Assembly: GCA_017303615.1 (NCBI GenBank)
Contig: JAFLCK010000003.1
Location: 62,001 to 126,000, forward strand
Direction of reading: 5' to 3'
From: Obscuribacter phosphatis_A
GTDB lineage: Bacteria > Cyanobacteriota > Vampirovibrionia > Obscuribacterales > Obscuribacteraceae
Length of the DNA stretch: 64,000 nucleotides
The notes below the pieces were generated by a model. It was not told where the DNA came from, did not search any database, and was given only the letters and a program-made list of their open reading frames with translations. Below, piece by piece: positions 53,023-61,247 of this stretch. The stretch's first letter is position 1; each line of letters starts with the position of its first letter. Position numbers and translations under genes: made by a program.

Positions 53023-54414
53023 ATGCTTTTGCCCACACCGGTGATCTTGATTATCAACCAGCCCAGACAGGCTGCCGAGTTTTCACAAGTTCTAGAAAAG
53101 ACCGGTGCTAAAGTTCATGCCGCCACATCCTTCGAAGAGGCGAACGAACTGCTTTCCTTTCTACACCCAGACATTATAATCTTGCCCAACCAGCTGGAAG
53201 GCAGCGAAGGCGGTGATGGTCGACTTTATTGCCAACAGGTGAGAGCCACGTTAGCGCCACCACGGCCGGTGCTGGTCTTGCTGCATCCATCTACCGATGT
53301 CACCGAAAGAATCAACGCCTTTCGCTATGGCGCCGACGATGTGCTTGGTGATCCTATCGACAAAAACGAGCTGGCAATCAGGGTTCTTGCCCACCTCAGG
53401 CGCAGGCAGGAAGAATTTTCACACCAACTGACACAATTGCCGGGTCCAAACCAGATAAGAAGGATGCTCGAACAATGTCTTTATAGCGATAGACATTGGG
53501 CGGCTATTTCTATCGACCTCAATAAAATCAGGGTCTATAACGAAACTTATGGAGACCTAGCAGGTGATCAGCTGATCAAAGCCTTGGCAGCGATTCTCAC
53601 TGATATAGCCGACGACAACGAATTTGTTGGTCATATCGAAGCCGATGATTTCTTGATGGTGACCAGACCTGAATTAGCCGAAAAGAAAGCTGAACTAATT
53701 TGTAGACAATTCGACAGCATCAGTTCCCGCTTCTATCCTAAGGGCGATATAGAAAGGGGTTACCTGATCTCGACCGGGCGAGGTGGTATTCGCCGAAGAG
53801 TTCCGTTAATTTCCATCGCCTGCGGTATCGTCAGCAGTACCACACGCAAGTTTCAATCATATGTCGATGTGCTCACTACGGCCAGAGACTATCGCTATCT
53901 GGCCAAGCAAAAGCAAGGCAGCTGCTGGATCTCAGAAACGAATGCCGACGAAGTCCCTTATCCGCTGCCGGTAGGTCAAGATGCCCAGAGCGGTAATGCC
54001 GGGTCTGAACAAAACGAACAAGAATTTTGCGAGCGCACGACTCGTATCTTGGTTGTGGAACCAGATGGAGCCATGGCCTGTCTCTTGCAAGAGACCCTCG
54101 CCCTAGAAGGCTATACAGTACAAGTAACCAGCTCGGCCGATGATGCCCTGGAATTGGCCCGCTACGAGCCGCATCCAGACCTGATTTTGCTTGAATCAAA
54201 TCTGACTGGGCGCAAACTGGACGGCTGGAAGCTCTGCCGCGAGCTAAAGTCGGATGAAGAACTTTCCAAAATCTGGATTGTTATGGCCACATCTCATCCC
54301 GACCAGTCACTCGCCCTAGAGGCGGGCGCCGACCTTTACCTGCCCAAGCCCTTCGACATGCCGTCTTTACTTAGCGAAGTCAGCCTTTTGTTGCGTTCAC
54401 GCTTCAGTTTCTAA
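53023..54414 (+). CDS. degenerate receiver-GGDEF-receiver regulatory protein
   Basis: About 463 residues. Receiver-like domain 1 (about 5-125) has PDIIILPNQL, with Pro55 in place of the phosphoacceptor Asp, and GADDVLGDPID where the conserved Lys is missing. A GGDEF-like domain (about 150-300) reads EADDF instead of GGDEF, so cyclase activity is not expected. Receiver-like domain 2 (about 345-460) has PDLILLESNL, with Glu at the phospho-site, but keeps LPKPFD. ATG with AGAGG upstream, overlapping the kinase end. It may be a constitutive or nucleotide-binding scaffold. Confidence 0.88.
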   Translation: MLLPTPVILIINQPRQAAEFSQVLEKTGAKVHAATSFEEANELLSFLHPDIIILPNQLEGSEGGDGRLYCQQVRATLAPPRPVLVLLHPSTDVTERINAFRYGADDVLGDPIDKNELAIRVLAHLRRRQEEFSHQLTQLPGPNQIRRMLEQCLYSDRHWAAISIDLNKIRVYNETYGDLAGDQLIKALAAILTDIADDNEFVGHIEADDFLMVTRPELAEKKAELICRQFDSISSRFYPKGDIERGYLISTGRGGIRRRVPLISIACGIVSSTTRKFQSYVDVLTTARDYRYLAKQKQGSCWISETNADEVPYPLPVGQDAQSGNAGSEQNEQEFCERTTRILVVEPDGAMACLLQETLALEGYTVQVTSSADDALELARYEPHPDLILLESNLTGRKLDGWKLCRELKSDEELSKIWIVMATSHPDQSLALEAGADLYLPKPFDMPSLLSEVSLLLRSRFSF

Positions 54415-54428
54415 AGCAGCACCAAGCA

Positions 54429-55022
54429 CTAACCTAGTTGTTCGATAATCCAACGAGCCGCTTCTACTATTGAGCCGGCTTGAAAATCGGGCTGAACCTG
54501 CCACTGATAAGTGCCCGCCAAGACCTCTTTACCATAGCCGGTCTCGACCAGAATTCCTTTAGCCCCGCAGTTATGAGCTAACTCCACATCGGTAGCTTTA
54601 TCGCCGACGACGAAAGCCCGGCTTCTATCAAGCTCTTCATTTTCAAGAAAGGCTTTCTCGACTAGTCCCGGAGCCGGTTTACGACAATTACACTCGATAT
54701 TGTAAGGACTAACAGTGCCGCCTTCCTGCGCACTTAAATGGGGGCAATAATAGACGGCATCGAGCTTGGCGCCATGACCAGCCAAAAGCTGGACCAAGCG
54801 CTGGTTGAGGTCCAAAATATGCGACTCGAGATAATAGCCCCGAGCCGCGCCAGTCTGATTGGTAGTCAAAACGCAGGCTATACCGGCTTCATTCATAAGC
54901 CGCACCGCATCACCGGCGCCTTCAATCAGGTTCAAGTTATTCAAGTCTCGAATATAGCCCGCCTCTACATTGAGAGTACCGTCTCGATCAAGAAAGACAA
55001 CGGGTTTTTTGGGAAGGGCCAA
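54429..55022 (-). CDS. HAD-superfamily GmhB-type heptose bisphosphate phosphatase-like protein
   Basis: About 197 residues. VVFLDRDGTLNVEAGYI (DxD nucleophile), TTNQTGAARGYY, the zinc loop YYCPHLSAQ with IECNCRKPAPG, and VVGDKATDVELA match GmhB/HisB-N phosphatases. In LPS-making bacteria GmhB dephosphorylates heptose-1,7-bisphosphate. TTG at 55022 is chosen because GGAGGA lies 4 nt upstream; an upstream TTG at 55046 is less likely. Convergent with the degenerate regulator. Confidence 0.88.
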   Translation of the reverse strand: MALPKKPVVFLDRDGTLNVEAGYIRDLNNLNLIEGAGDAVRLMNEAGIACVLTTNQTGAARGYYLESHILDLNQRLVQLLAGHGAKLDAVYYCPHLSAQEGGTVSPYNIECNCRKPAPGLVEKAFLENEELDRSRAFVVGDKATDVELAHNCGAKGILVETGYGKEVLAGTYQWQVQPDFQAGSIVEAARWIIEQLG

Positions 55023-55208
55023 GGTTCCTCCAATAAATTCAGACAACGCCTTAGAGAATAACCAATAAAGCCAAGCCAGAGCAAGAGCCCAGGCACTGAA
55101 GCTCGCACGCAGGCAGTATATGCACTTTAAATATAAACAACAGCAAATAGTACTATCAAGCTACGCAGGATATGTTACGATGGTCTGTAGTGGTAAGGAA
55201 ATTAAGTG

Positions 55209-55610
55209 ATGAGATTACAAGACGAAAACGCATCTTTCCGCATCAATCAAAGCGGTCTTCAAAAGTTTCTAGGCGACCTCGAGTGTGAAATCATGGAATT
55301 AGTCTGGAAATTGGCCAACCCTACTACAACTGTCAGAGATGTCTTTGACGCCCTCAAAGTGAAAAGAGACATTGCTTACACTACTGTCATGACCACTATG
55401 GTTCGTCTCTCGGAAAAAGAACTGCTCAAGATTGTAGACAAGGCTGGACTAGCCAATGTCTATGTGCCTCGCTATAACCGCGAGCAATTTGTCGAAGAAG
55501 CCATCAAACAGATTATGCGCAGCCTTTCAGACGAATATCCTAGAGAAGTCTTGAACTTTATGGAAGCCAACGAAGCGCGAATAACTAAGAAGGCAAGCAA
55601 GCGTCGCTAA
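55209..55610 (+). CDS. BlaI/MecI/CopY-type repressor
   Basis: About 133 residues. Winged helix (LQKFLGDLECEIMELVWKLA, DIAYTTVMTTMVRLSEKELL) and dimerisation tail (EEAIKQIMRSLSDEYP). These repressors are usually cleaved by a BlaR1-type sensor protease, but none is encoded nearby. GTG at 55206 and ATG at 55209 are both possible, with AAGGAA upstream. Followed by a hairpin pair. Confidence 0.88.
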   Translation: MRLQDENASFRINQSGLQKFLGDLECEIMELVWKLANPTTTVRDVFDALKVKRDIAYTTVMTTMVRLSEKELLKIVDKAGLANVYVPRYNREQFVEEAIKQIMRSLSDEYPREVLNFMEANEARITKKASKRR

Positions 55611-55645
55611 GTTTAAGTCGCTCAGTCAACTAACAACTAAAAACA

Positions 55646-55680
55646 TAGGACCGCTCCCACCAATTATCGGAGCGGTCCTA
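55646..55680 (-). terminator. 12-bp stem between blaI-like gene and secretin 1
   Basis: TAGGACCGCTCC (55646-55657) pairs perfectly with GGAGCGGTCCTA (55669-55680), with an 11-nt loop. On the minus strand it is followed by TGTTTTTAG, a T-rich stretch. Confidence 0.75.
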
Positions 55681-55685
55681 AAACT

Positions 55686-55712
55686 AAAGAGGGAGGCAAT
55701 GCCTCCCTCTTT
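55686..55712. terminator. 13-bp stem terminator, bidirectional
   Basis: AAAGAGGGAGGCA (55686-55698) and TGCCTCCCTCTTT (55700-55712) are perfect complements around one central base. Both ends are T-rich, so it can serve secretin 1 (minus) and the BlaI-type gene (plus). Confidence 0.75.
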
Positions 55713-55731
55713 ATCATTACTTGACCCGTTC

Positions 55732-57762
55732 TTATTCGTTATCTGGAACAGGAGCGCCTTCAGGCAAGGTCGGAGAGGTCTTCTGGTGTCGTTCCGCACG
55801 ACCGGTGGTGTAGTGACGTTCGTCAACAACAGTCGGTTCAACTTGGAACATGTTCATGTCACGAGGACCTTCAACACGACCGATTTCTTCGGGCAACTTG
55901 AGCTGACCGGGAGTACCGGGCAAGATGATCTCAGGTCTGACGGCAACAACCAATTCGCTCTCGTTTTTGTTGAACGCTTTGGAACGGTAGAGCGCGCCGA
56001 GTACCGGAACTTCACCGAGCATTGGTAGCTTGGTCAATTCACGACCGTTGTTGGTGCTGACCAAACCGCAGAGATAAAGCTCTTGTCCAGGCTTCAATTC
56101 TACGATGGTCTGGCTCTTTCTGGTTGTGAATCCAGGAATCTGTTGGTTAGCAGCGCCGCCCAACGAGAAGGCTAGTTCTGCAGAGAGGATTCTTTCTTCA
56201 GGAGAAATTTGGAGGTTGATTGTTCCATTTTCCTGGAGAACAGGAATCATGTTTAGTCTCATACCGAACGGTTCGAAGGTAACCGAGGTAAGAGCGGCAC
56301 CAGCTGTAGCGATCTGCTGAATGATCGGGATCTCACCACCAGCCAAGAAGGCGGCTCTCTCACCAGATATGGTGACCAGGGTCGGCTCAGCGAGAACGCG
56401 AGCACGGCGCTGGGAGATGATGCCTTGGATGGTCGGGTTGATGGAGAACTGCGGACCGGTACCGTTACCGAAGTTGGAAATACCGGTGAACATGTTGATC
56501 AAGCCGCCGGGGTTGAAGGTCGCACCACCGGGAGAGGCAAGCAAGATGGCTTGCTGAAGCAGAGCAGCAGGAGCTGTCAACGGAATCGGCTGAGCTATAC
56601 CGAGAACGCCACCAGCAGCAGTTGTGAAGGAAACGGGTCTAAGAGTACCGACCAACTGAGGGTTTGTGGCACCACGTTGAGCGAGGGTCAGACCAGGTAC
56701 AGCGGAGAAGTCTCCGTAAGGAGCCTGGATACCGGCTGTCGCAGCGGTCAAACCTTGCAAGTAGCGGAAGCCTGGGTTGGATTGCAGAAGGGCAGCAGGG
56801 TTACCAACGTTAGCCGATGGAGCAGGACCACCGATACCGAAGGCGAAACCTCTACCAGCAACACCGAAACCGAGTTGTGTACCGAGCTCGCGAGCAGCAG
56901 CCGTGTTCATTTCCATGAAGGTCACGTGCAGAGCGATTAGCGGCACTTTACGGACTTTAACGAGGGAGGTAACGCGACCGCCATCGGAAACCATAACCTG
57001 GGCTTTACCGATGTTATTGGGGATGTTGCCGAAGAAGGTGTATTGGTCAACCGAAGCAATCTGCGCCAGTCTACCGGTACCACCACCACCACCAGCGGCA
57101 CCGCCGCCGCCAGCACCACCTTGTTCACCCAACCTGCCGGCCACAATGCGGCTGTTGGCGACTTGGATGTTCATACCGCGGTCATCCATAAATACGTTGG
57201 ATGCAGCGAAGGCTCTGATAATTGATTCGGGGTGGTCGACATCGCCGGTCAAGAGAACGCGGTCTGAACCACCTACTGAATAAGCCTTAACGATGATACG
57301 GGGATCGATTTCTCTGAGAGTAGCTTGGAGCTGGGAGTAATCTTTGGAGACTCTCAGGTCTACGTTGATGGAGTTGCCTGCATCGTCCCAAAGGAGCATG
57401 GTGCAGGTGCCTTGGCTCTTGCCGAGGAGTACCATCTGGTTCTCAGAAACCACGACCGGTTCGGCAATGCTGGGGTCACTTATTGATGTACGTACAACTT
57501 TGTTTTTGAACTTGAAAGTTCTCGACTGAGAAACTTTCAGATCGATTGCGCTTGTAGTCTTAAACTCTTCGAACTCAACTACGCCAGTCACCACCGGCGG
57601 AATCGGCTGAGCCGTGACAAAGTTGCTCTGATCAGCAGCCGCTTGGGCAATGACCTGATCTGGAGCGAACTTGCCAACCTCGTCTGCCTTGGCAGCCGGT
57701 GCAACAAATTGCAGCGCCATCACAGAAAGGCTCAAAGCTAAGCTCAATTTGGGCTTATTCAT
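55732..57762 (-). CDS. CpaC/RcpA-type outer-membrane secretin, copy 1
   Basis: 676 residues. Signal peptide (cut after AAKA, about 26), pilus-formation N-terminal domain (about 65-150: QSRTFKFKNKVVRTSI, GKSQGTCTMLLWDDAG), BON-like part (TLREIDPRIIVKAYSV), a Gly-rich linker, then secretin core (about 445-610: RRARVLAEPTLVTISGERA, FLAGGEIPI, VPVLGALYRSKAFNKNESEL). The last 30 residues match copy 2 closely. Secretins form multimeric pores for type II or tight-adherence pili; no Tad ATPase or pilin is nearby. ATG with GGGAGAG upstream. Preceded by a conserved leader block. Confidence 0.92.
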   Translation of the reverse strand: MNKPKLSLALSLSVMALQFVAPAAKADEVGKFAPDQVIAQAAADQSNFVTAQPIPPVVTGVVEFEEFKTTSAIDLKVSQSRTFKFKNKVVRTSISDPSIAEPVVVSENQMVLLGKSQGTCTMLLWDDAGNSINVDLRVSKDYSQLQATLREIDPRIIVKAYSVGGSDRVLLTGDVDHPESIIRAFAASNVFMDDRGMNIQVANSRIVAGRLGEQGGAGGGGAAGGGGGTGRLAQIASVDQYTFFGNIPNNIGKAQVMVSDGGRVTSLVKVRKVPLIALHVTFMEMNTAAARELGTQLGFGVAGRGFAFGIGGPAPSANVGNPAALLQSNPGFRYLQGLTAATAGIQAPYGDFSAVPGLTLAQRGATNPQLVGTLRPVSFTTAAGGVLGIAQPIPLTAPAALLQQAILLASPGGATFNPGGLINMFTGISNFGNGTGPQFSINPTIQGIISQRRARVLAEPTLVTISGERAAFLAGGEIPIIQQIATAGAALTSVTFEPFGMRLNMIPVLQENGTINLQISPEERILSAELAFSLGGAANQQIPGFTTRKSQTIVELKPGQELYLCGLVSTNNGRELTKLPMLGEVPVLGALYRSKAFNKNESELVVAVRPEIILPGTPGQLKLPEEIGRVEGPRDMNMFQVEPTVVDERHYTTGRAERHQKTSPTLPEGAPVPDNE

Positions 57763-57811
57763 TCCACTCTCCCTCTACAACTCCCCACTTATTTTCCAAT
57801 TTTTAGCGACT

Positions 57812-57869
57812 CTGGGAGCACTCATGGTAATGCCGGTACAGGACCGACCAGTACAGAAGCTTAACACGA
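57812..57869 (-). promoter_or_regulatory. conserved upstream element of secretin 1
   Basis: 58 nt identical at 57 positions to 60603-60660 upstream of secretin 2, both starting exactly 50 nt before their ATG. The minus strand has CTGTACYGGYC-type direct repeats spaced 15 nt. Could be an RNA leader or binding site. Confidence 0.65.
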
Positions 57870-57914
57870 TTGCCCGGACAATGCACCAATATTTTTTCAG
57901 ACTGGTGGCACTTT

Positions 57915-57938
57915 CAACATCAAGTTAACAATCAAGTT
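57915..57938. repeat. tandem 12-nt repeats upstream of secretin 1
   Basis: Two consecutive 12-nt units at 57915-57926 and 57927-57938 share most bases; on the minus strand they read AACTTGATTGTT and AACTTGATGTTG. A one-turn spacing is typical of cooperative activator sites. Confidence 0.45.
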
Positions 57939-58004
57939 CAACTTTTGTCGATAGTGAACTCAGGCTCAGCAAGCCAGGTTTCAAAGACAACGCCGACAAG
58001 CAAT

Positions 58005-58027
58005 TGACAACCGCCTGTGGTGCACGA
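58005..58027 (-). promoter_or_regulatory. second conserved block upstream of secretin 1
   Basis: 23 nt matching 60798-60820 with one mismatch, about 243 nt before the start (245 in copy 2). It contains TTGTCA on the minus strand, which resembles a -35 box, but no good -10 follows. Confidence 0.5.
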
Positions 58028-58126
58028 CGTCTGCTAGTAGCGTCACTGCTAAATATGCAAGAGAAATATCAAACTTTAATCAAATTTTTTTAACCCAAGC
58101 CGGAACCTTTGCTGTCGAGACAAAAG

Positions 58127-58154
58127 AAAAGAGCCAACCAAAGTTGGCTCTTTT
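58127..58154 (-). terminator. 12-bp stem terminator after secretin 2
   Basis: AAAAGAGCCAAC (58127-58138) pairs perfectly with GTTGGCTCTTTT (58143-58154) with a 4-nt loop; on the minus strand it ends in CTTTTCTTTTG, a T-rich tail. Confidence 0.85.
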
Positions 58155-58183
58155 CAATTTCTCTATCGCTTGGTTCGGAAGAC

Positions 58184-60553
58184 TTATTCGTTATCTGGAA
58201 CCGGAGCGCCTTCAGGCAGAGTGGGTGAAGTCTTCTGGTGACGTTCTGCTCTACCCGATGTGTAGTAGCGCTCGTCGATGACAGAAGGTTCAACTTGGAA
58301 CATGTTGAGGTCACGAGGTCCTTCAACACGACCAATCTCTTCGGGAAGCTTGAGCTGACCAGGAGTACCAGGAAGGATAATCTCAGGTCTCACAGCAATC
58401 ACAAGTTCGCTTTCGTTCTTGTTGAAGGCTTTCGATCTGTAGAGGGCACCGAGTACCGGCACTTCACCCAAGACAGGCATCTTGGTTATTTCTCTACCGA
58501 CGTTGGTTGATACCAAACCGGCGATATAGAGTTCTTGACCAGGCTTGAGTTCAACAATTGTCTGGGTCTTTCTGGTGGTGAAACCAGGGACGACACCGTT
58601 ACCACCAGCGATGGTGGAAAGAGCCAAGTTGTTAGCCAAGAGACGCTCTTCTGGCGAAATTTCTAAGTTGATTGTGCCGTTGTCTTGAAGCACAGGAATC
58701 ATGTTGATTCTCATGCCGAAAGGTTCAAACACGACGGACTGCTGAGCAGCACCAGCGGCAGCTACAGCCTGGAGGATTGGAATCTCACCGCCGGCCAGGA
58801 AGGAGGCACGCTCACCAGATATGGTGACAAGGGTCGGTTCAGCAAGCACACGTGCTCTTCTCTGACCGATGATGCCTTGCACTGTCGGGTTTAGAGAAAA
58901 GGCAGTTCTGCCGCCCCAGTTGCTCTGACCGGTAAACATGTTGCCGCTCAAACCAGGTGCGAAGTTGACACCACCAGGAGATCCAAGCAAGTTAGCCTGG
59001 GTCAAGAGTGCGGTGGGACCGTAAACAATGTTCTGACCGATACCGGCTCCACCGATGAAGTTAACCGGCTGAACAACAGGACCACGAGGGTCGAAGGTCA
59101 GAGCCTGAGGAGTATTGACAGGCACGTCAACACCACCCAATGGGTTCTGATAAGGACCAGCGCCGAGACCGAGGGCGGTCTGGAACTGCCTGAGACCAGG
59201 GTTAGAGATATAAGGAACGCCTTGGTTGGCAGCTACAGCAGCACTTGTACTACCACCGACACCGAAGGAGAAACTCTTGTTCGCTACACCGAAGCCAAGG
59301 TTCATCGCCAATTCGCGAGCCGATGTGGTGTTCATCTCCAAGAAGGTGACGTGCAACACGATCAGAGGCACTTTGCGAACCTTGACGAGGGAGGTAACGC
59401 GACCACCGTCAGAAACCATAACTTGAGACTTACCGATGTTATTGGCAAGGTTGCTGAAGTAGGTGTAGCGGTCAACGCTACCGATGGTGGCAAGCTGACC
59501 AACCGAGGATGAAGTAGCGGAAGTACCGCCCTGTTCACCGATACGACCAGCTAGGATGCGGCTATTGGCCACTTGGATGTTCATACCGCGGTCATCCATA
59601 AATACGTTGGATGCAGCGAAAGCTTTGATGATTGACTCGGGGTGATCAACGTCGCCAGTGAGGAGAACTCGGTCGGAACCTGCCACCGAGAAAGCCTTAA
59701 CGATGATACGAGGATCGATCTCGCGCAGGGTTGCTTGCAGCTGCGAGTAGTCGCGGCTGACGCGCAGGTCGAGAGCTACCGAGTTACCGGCATCATCCCA
59801 GAGAACCATGGTGCAAGTACCGGCTGATTTACCGAGGAGCACGAGTTGGTTCTCAGACACGACTACAGGCTCAGCGATGCCAGGATCAGAGATGGAAGTT
59901 CTCACGATCTTGTTCTTGAGCTTGAAGGTGCGTGACTGTTGGGTCTTAAGGTCGATGATGTTGGTTACTTTGTACTCTTCGAAATCTAGAGTACCGGTAA
60001 CGACTGGAGGAATAGGCTGAGGAGTGAGGGTGGAGTGGTCAGCCTGAGCCATGATGTGGTCTGGGGCAAGCTGAGCGACTAACTGCTTGGAGGAAGCGCT
60101 GGTCAAAGCGGAAGAAGGAAGAGCGGCAATCTTTGGAGCGACTACCGGCGCTTCGGTTTGAGCTACTTCCGGATAAACCTGGGCTTCACCAGGCTTGATA
60201 TCACCACCCATGGTGGCGGCGCCGACTGGGGCGGCGGCGATCTCTTCAAGCGGAAGAGCCGGGTGTATGGTCAAGGCTGCTGCAGGAGCAGCGCCACCAG
60301 CACCGACTTCTTTGCTCTTGCCTGAAAGGAAGAGCATTGCGTGAGGATCTAATTCTTTTGTATTTGCTGTTACAGCTTTTGTCGACTTAACAGCGCTCTT
60401 GGCAGCGACAGCTCTCTGCGATGCTTTCGCGACGCCAGAACCAGACATCTGTTGCCAGATGGCACCTTGCGGTTCAGACTTGGCAGTCAGCGTATTAGCC
60501 TGGAGCAGCACTAACGAAAGACTCAAAGCTAAGCTCAACTGGGGCTTATTCAT
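58184..60553 (-). CDS. CpaC/RcpA-type outer-membrane secretin, copy 2
   Basis: 789 residues, paralogue of the downstream secretin. Same signal-peptide start (MNKPQLSLALSLSLVLLQ), but with about 100 extra residues of Ala/Val/Pro-rich sequence (about 40-165) before the pilus-N domain (QSRTFKLKNKVVRTSI). Secretin core includes RRARVLAEPTLVTISGERAS, FLAGGEIPI and VPVLGALYRSKAFNKNES. The C-terminus is near-identical to copy 1. Middle parts differ most, consistent with pore or periplasmic specificity. ATG with GGGAGAG upstream. Preceded by the shared conserved element. Confidence 0.92.
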   Translation of the reverse strand: MNKPQLSLALSLSLVLLQANTLTAKSEPQGAIWQQMSGSGVAKASQRAVAAKSAVKSTKAVTANTKELDPHAMLFLSGKSKEVGAGGAAPAAALTIHPALPLEEIAAAPVGAATMGGDIKPGEAQVYPEVAQTEAPVVAPKIAALPSSALTSASSKQLVAQLAPDHIMAQADHSTLTPQPIPPVVTGTLDFEEYKVTNIIDLKTQQSRTFKLKNKIVRTSISDPGIAEPVVVSENQLVLLGKSAGTCTMVLWDDAGNSVALDLRVSRDYSQLQATLREIDPRIIVKAFSVAGSDRVLLTGDVDHPESIIKAFAASNVFMDDRGMNIQVANSRILAGRIGEQGGTSATSSSVGQLATIGSVDRYTYFSNLANNIGKSQVMVSDGGRVTSLVKVRKVPLIVLHVTFLEMNTTSARELAMNLGFGVANKSFSFGVGGSTSAAVAANQGVPYISNPGLRQFQTALGLGAGPYQNPLGGVDVPVNTPQALTFDPRGPVVQPVNFIGGAGIGQNIVYGPTALLTQANLLGSPGGVNFAPGLSGNMFTGQSNWGGRTAFSLNPTVQGIIGQRRARVLAEPTLVTISGERASFLAGGEIPILQAVAAAGAAQQSVVFEPFGMRINMIPVLQDNGTINLEISPEERLLANNLALSTIAGGNGVVPGFTTRKTQTIVELKPGQELYIAGLVSTNVGREITKMPVLGEVPVLGALYRSKAFNKNESELVIAVRPEIILPGTPGQLKLPEEIGRVEGPRDLNMFQVEPSVIDERYYTSGRAERHQKTSPTLPEGAPVPDNE

Positions 60554-60602
60554 TCCACTCTCCCTCTATGAACTCCCGACCTAATTTCCTTAACACTTGA
60601 CA

Positions 60603-60660
60603 CTGGGAGCACTCATGGTAACGCCGGTACAGGACCGACCAGTACAGAAGCTTAACACGA
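60603..60660 (-). promoter_or_regulatory. conserved upstream element of secretin 2
   Basis: Partner of 57812-57869 (57 of 58 bases equal), at the same 50-nt distance from the start codon. Includes an AAGCTT and two CTGTAC units. Confidence 0.65.
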
Positions 60661-60797
60661 CTGCCCCATATCTGCACGAATCTTTTTTCAGAGCGCCCAC
60701 ACATTGAACATTGACTTAACACTTGCCTCTTCACAACCCGCCAATTAGCCAGGAGAGAAGGGTTCCGGCGATCGCAACAACTGCAACAAAAGCCACC

Positions 60798-60820
60798 TGA
60801 CAACCGCCCGTGGTGCACGA
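60798..60820 (-). promoter_or_regulatory. second conserved block upstream of secretin 2
   Basis: 23 nt matching 58005-58027 with one mismatch, 245 nt before the start. Conserved position argues that the whole leader was duplicated with the gene and is under selection. Confidence 0.5.
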
Positions 60821-61035
60821 TCGTAAGTAGTAAATAGGAATGTCAAGCCAGCGACAAGCCGGATCGGATATGCAGCGCCCAAGCCTCAGATATGCAGATG
60901 GCACCACAGGCGGCACCATGAATTTCTGCTAATTTCTGAAAATTTTCGCCCATTTCTTTGGCAAGAAGGCTTATCAGTCGTTCCTCTTCGTAAGCGATGC
61001 AATATTTCGAGTTGATAAGAGCTTGTCGCAAAGAC

Positions 61036-61060
61036 AGTCTTCCTTATTTATAAGAAGACT
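61036..61060. promoter_or_regulatory. 11-bp dyad upstream of the rpaB-like gene
   Basis: AGTCTTCCTTAT and ATAAGAAGACT form a stem with a single bulged C and a 2-nt loop. No T-tract on either strand, so an operator is more likely than a terminator. It is about 190 nt from the start. Confidence 0.35.
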
Positions 61061-61247
61061 CACTGCACTCTTCTTCACAAATTGCCCGAAATCGCGCCAT
61101 GACCGCAGGCAGGTAGACTTATCAAGCAGCCTTATCCCTCGCGCTCGGCTTAATAAGTGGTATATTCTCTTACTAAGGATAGGTCTTTGCGTTGGCAGGC
61201 CGATCCAGAGATTCAATTGCAATACAGAACGCAGGAAGGACTTAGCA

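Larger units (their letters stand above)
57763..58183 (-). other. 421-nt intergenic region between the two secretins
   Basis: It holds the terminator of secretin 2, an element shared with the leader of copy 2 (57812-57869 and 58005-58027), and a tandem 12-nt pair at 57915-57938 (CAACATCAAGTT/AACAATCAAGTT). No ORF beyond a 16-codon uORF-like run (57775-57825), and no RNA gene is recognised. Confidence 0.6.
60554..61247. other. 694-nt gene-free stretch between divergent secretin 2 and rpaB-like genes
   Basis: Contains the conserved element 60603-60660, its second block 60798-60820, and a dyad at 61036-61060. Longer readings from 61023 or antisense ORFs have no support. No RNA gene class is recognised; promoters for both neighbours must lie here. 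Confidence 0.55.

Noticed and set aside
57775..57825. Short upstream ORF (16 codons) in the secretin 1 leader, with an 8-codon counterpart at 60590-60616
   Set aside because: The two start with the same MSAP codons only because the DNA element is conserved; lengths and later codons differ and no ribosome site precedes them.
61023..61247. Upstream extension of the rpaB-like gene
   Set aside because: Composition is not protein-like and GTG at 61248 has AGGAAGGA 7 nt upstream, matching the family start.
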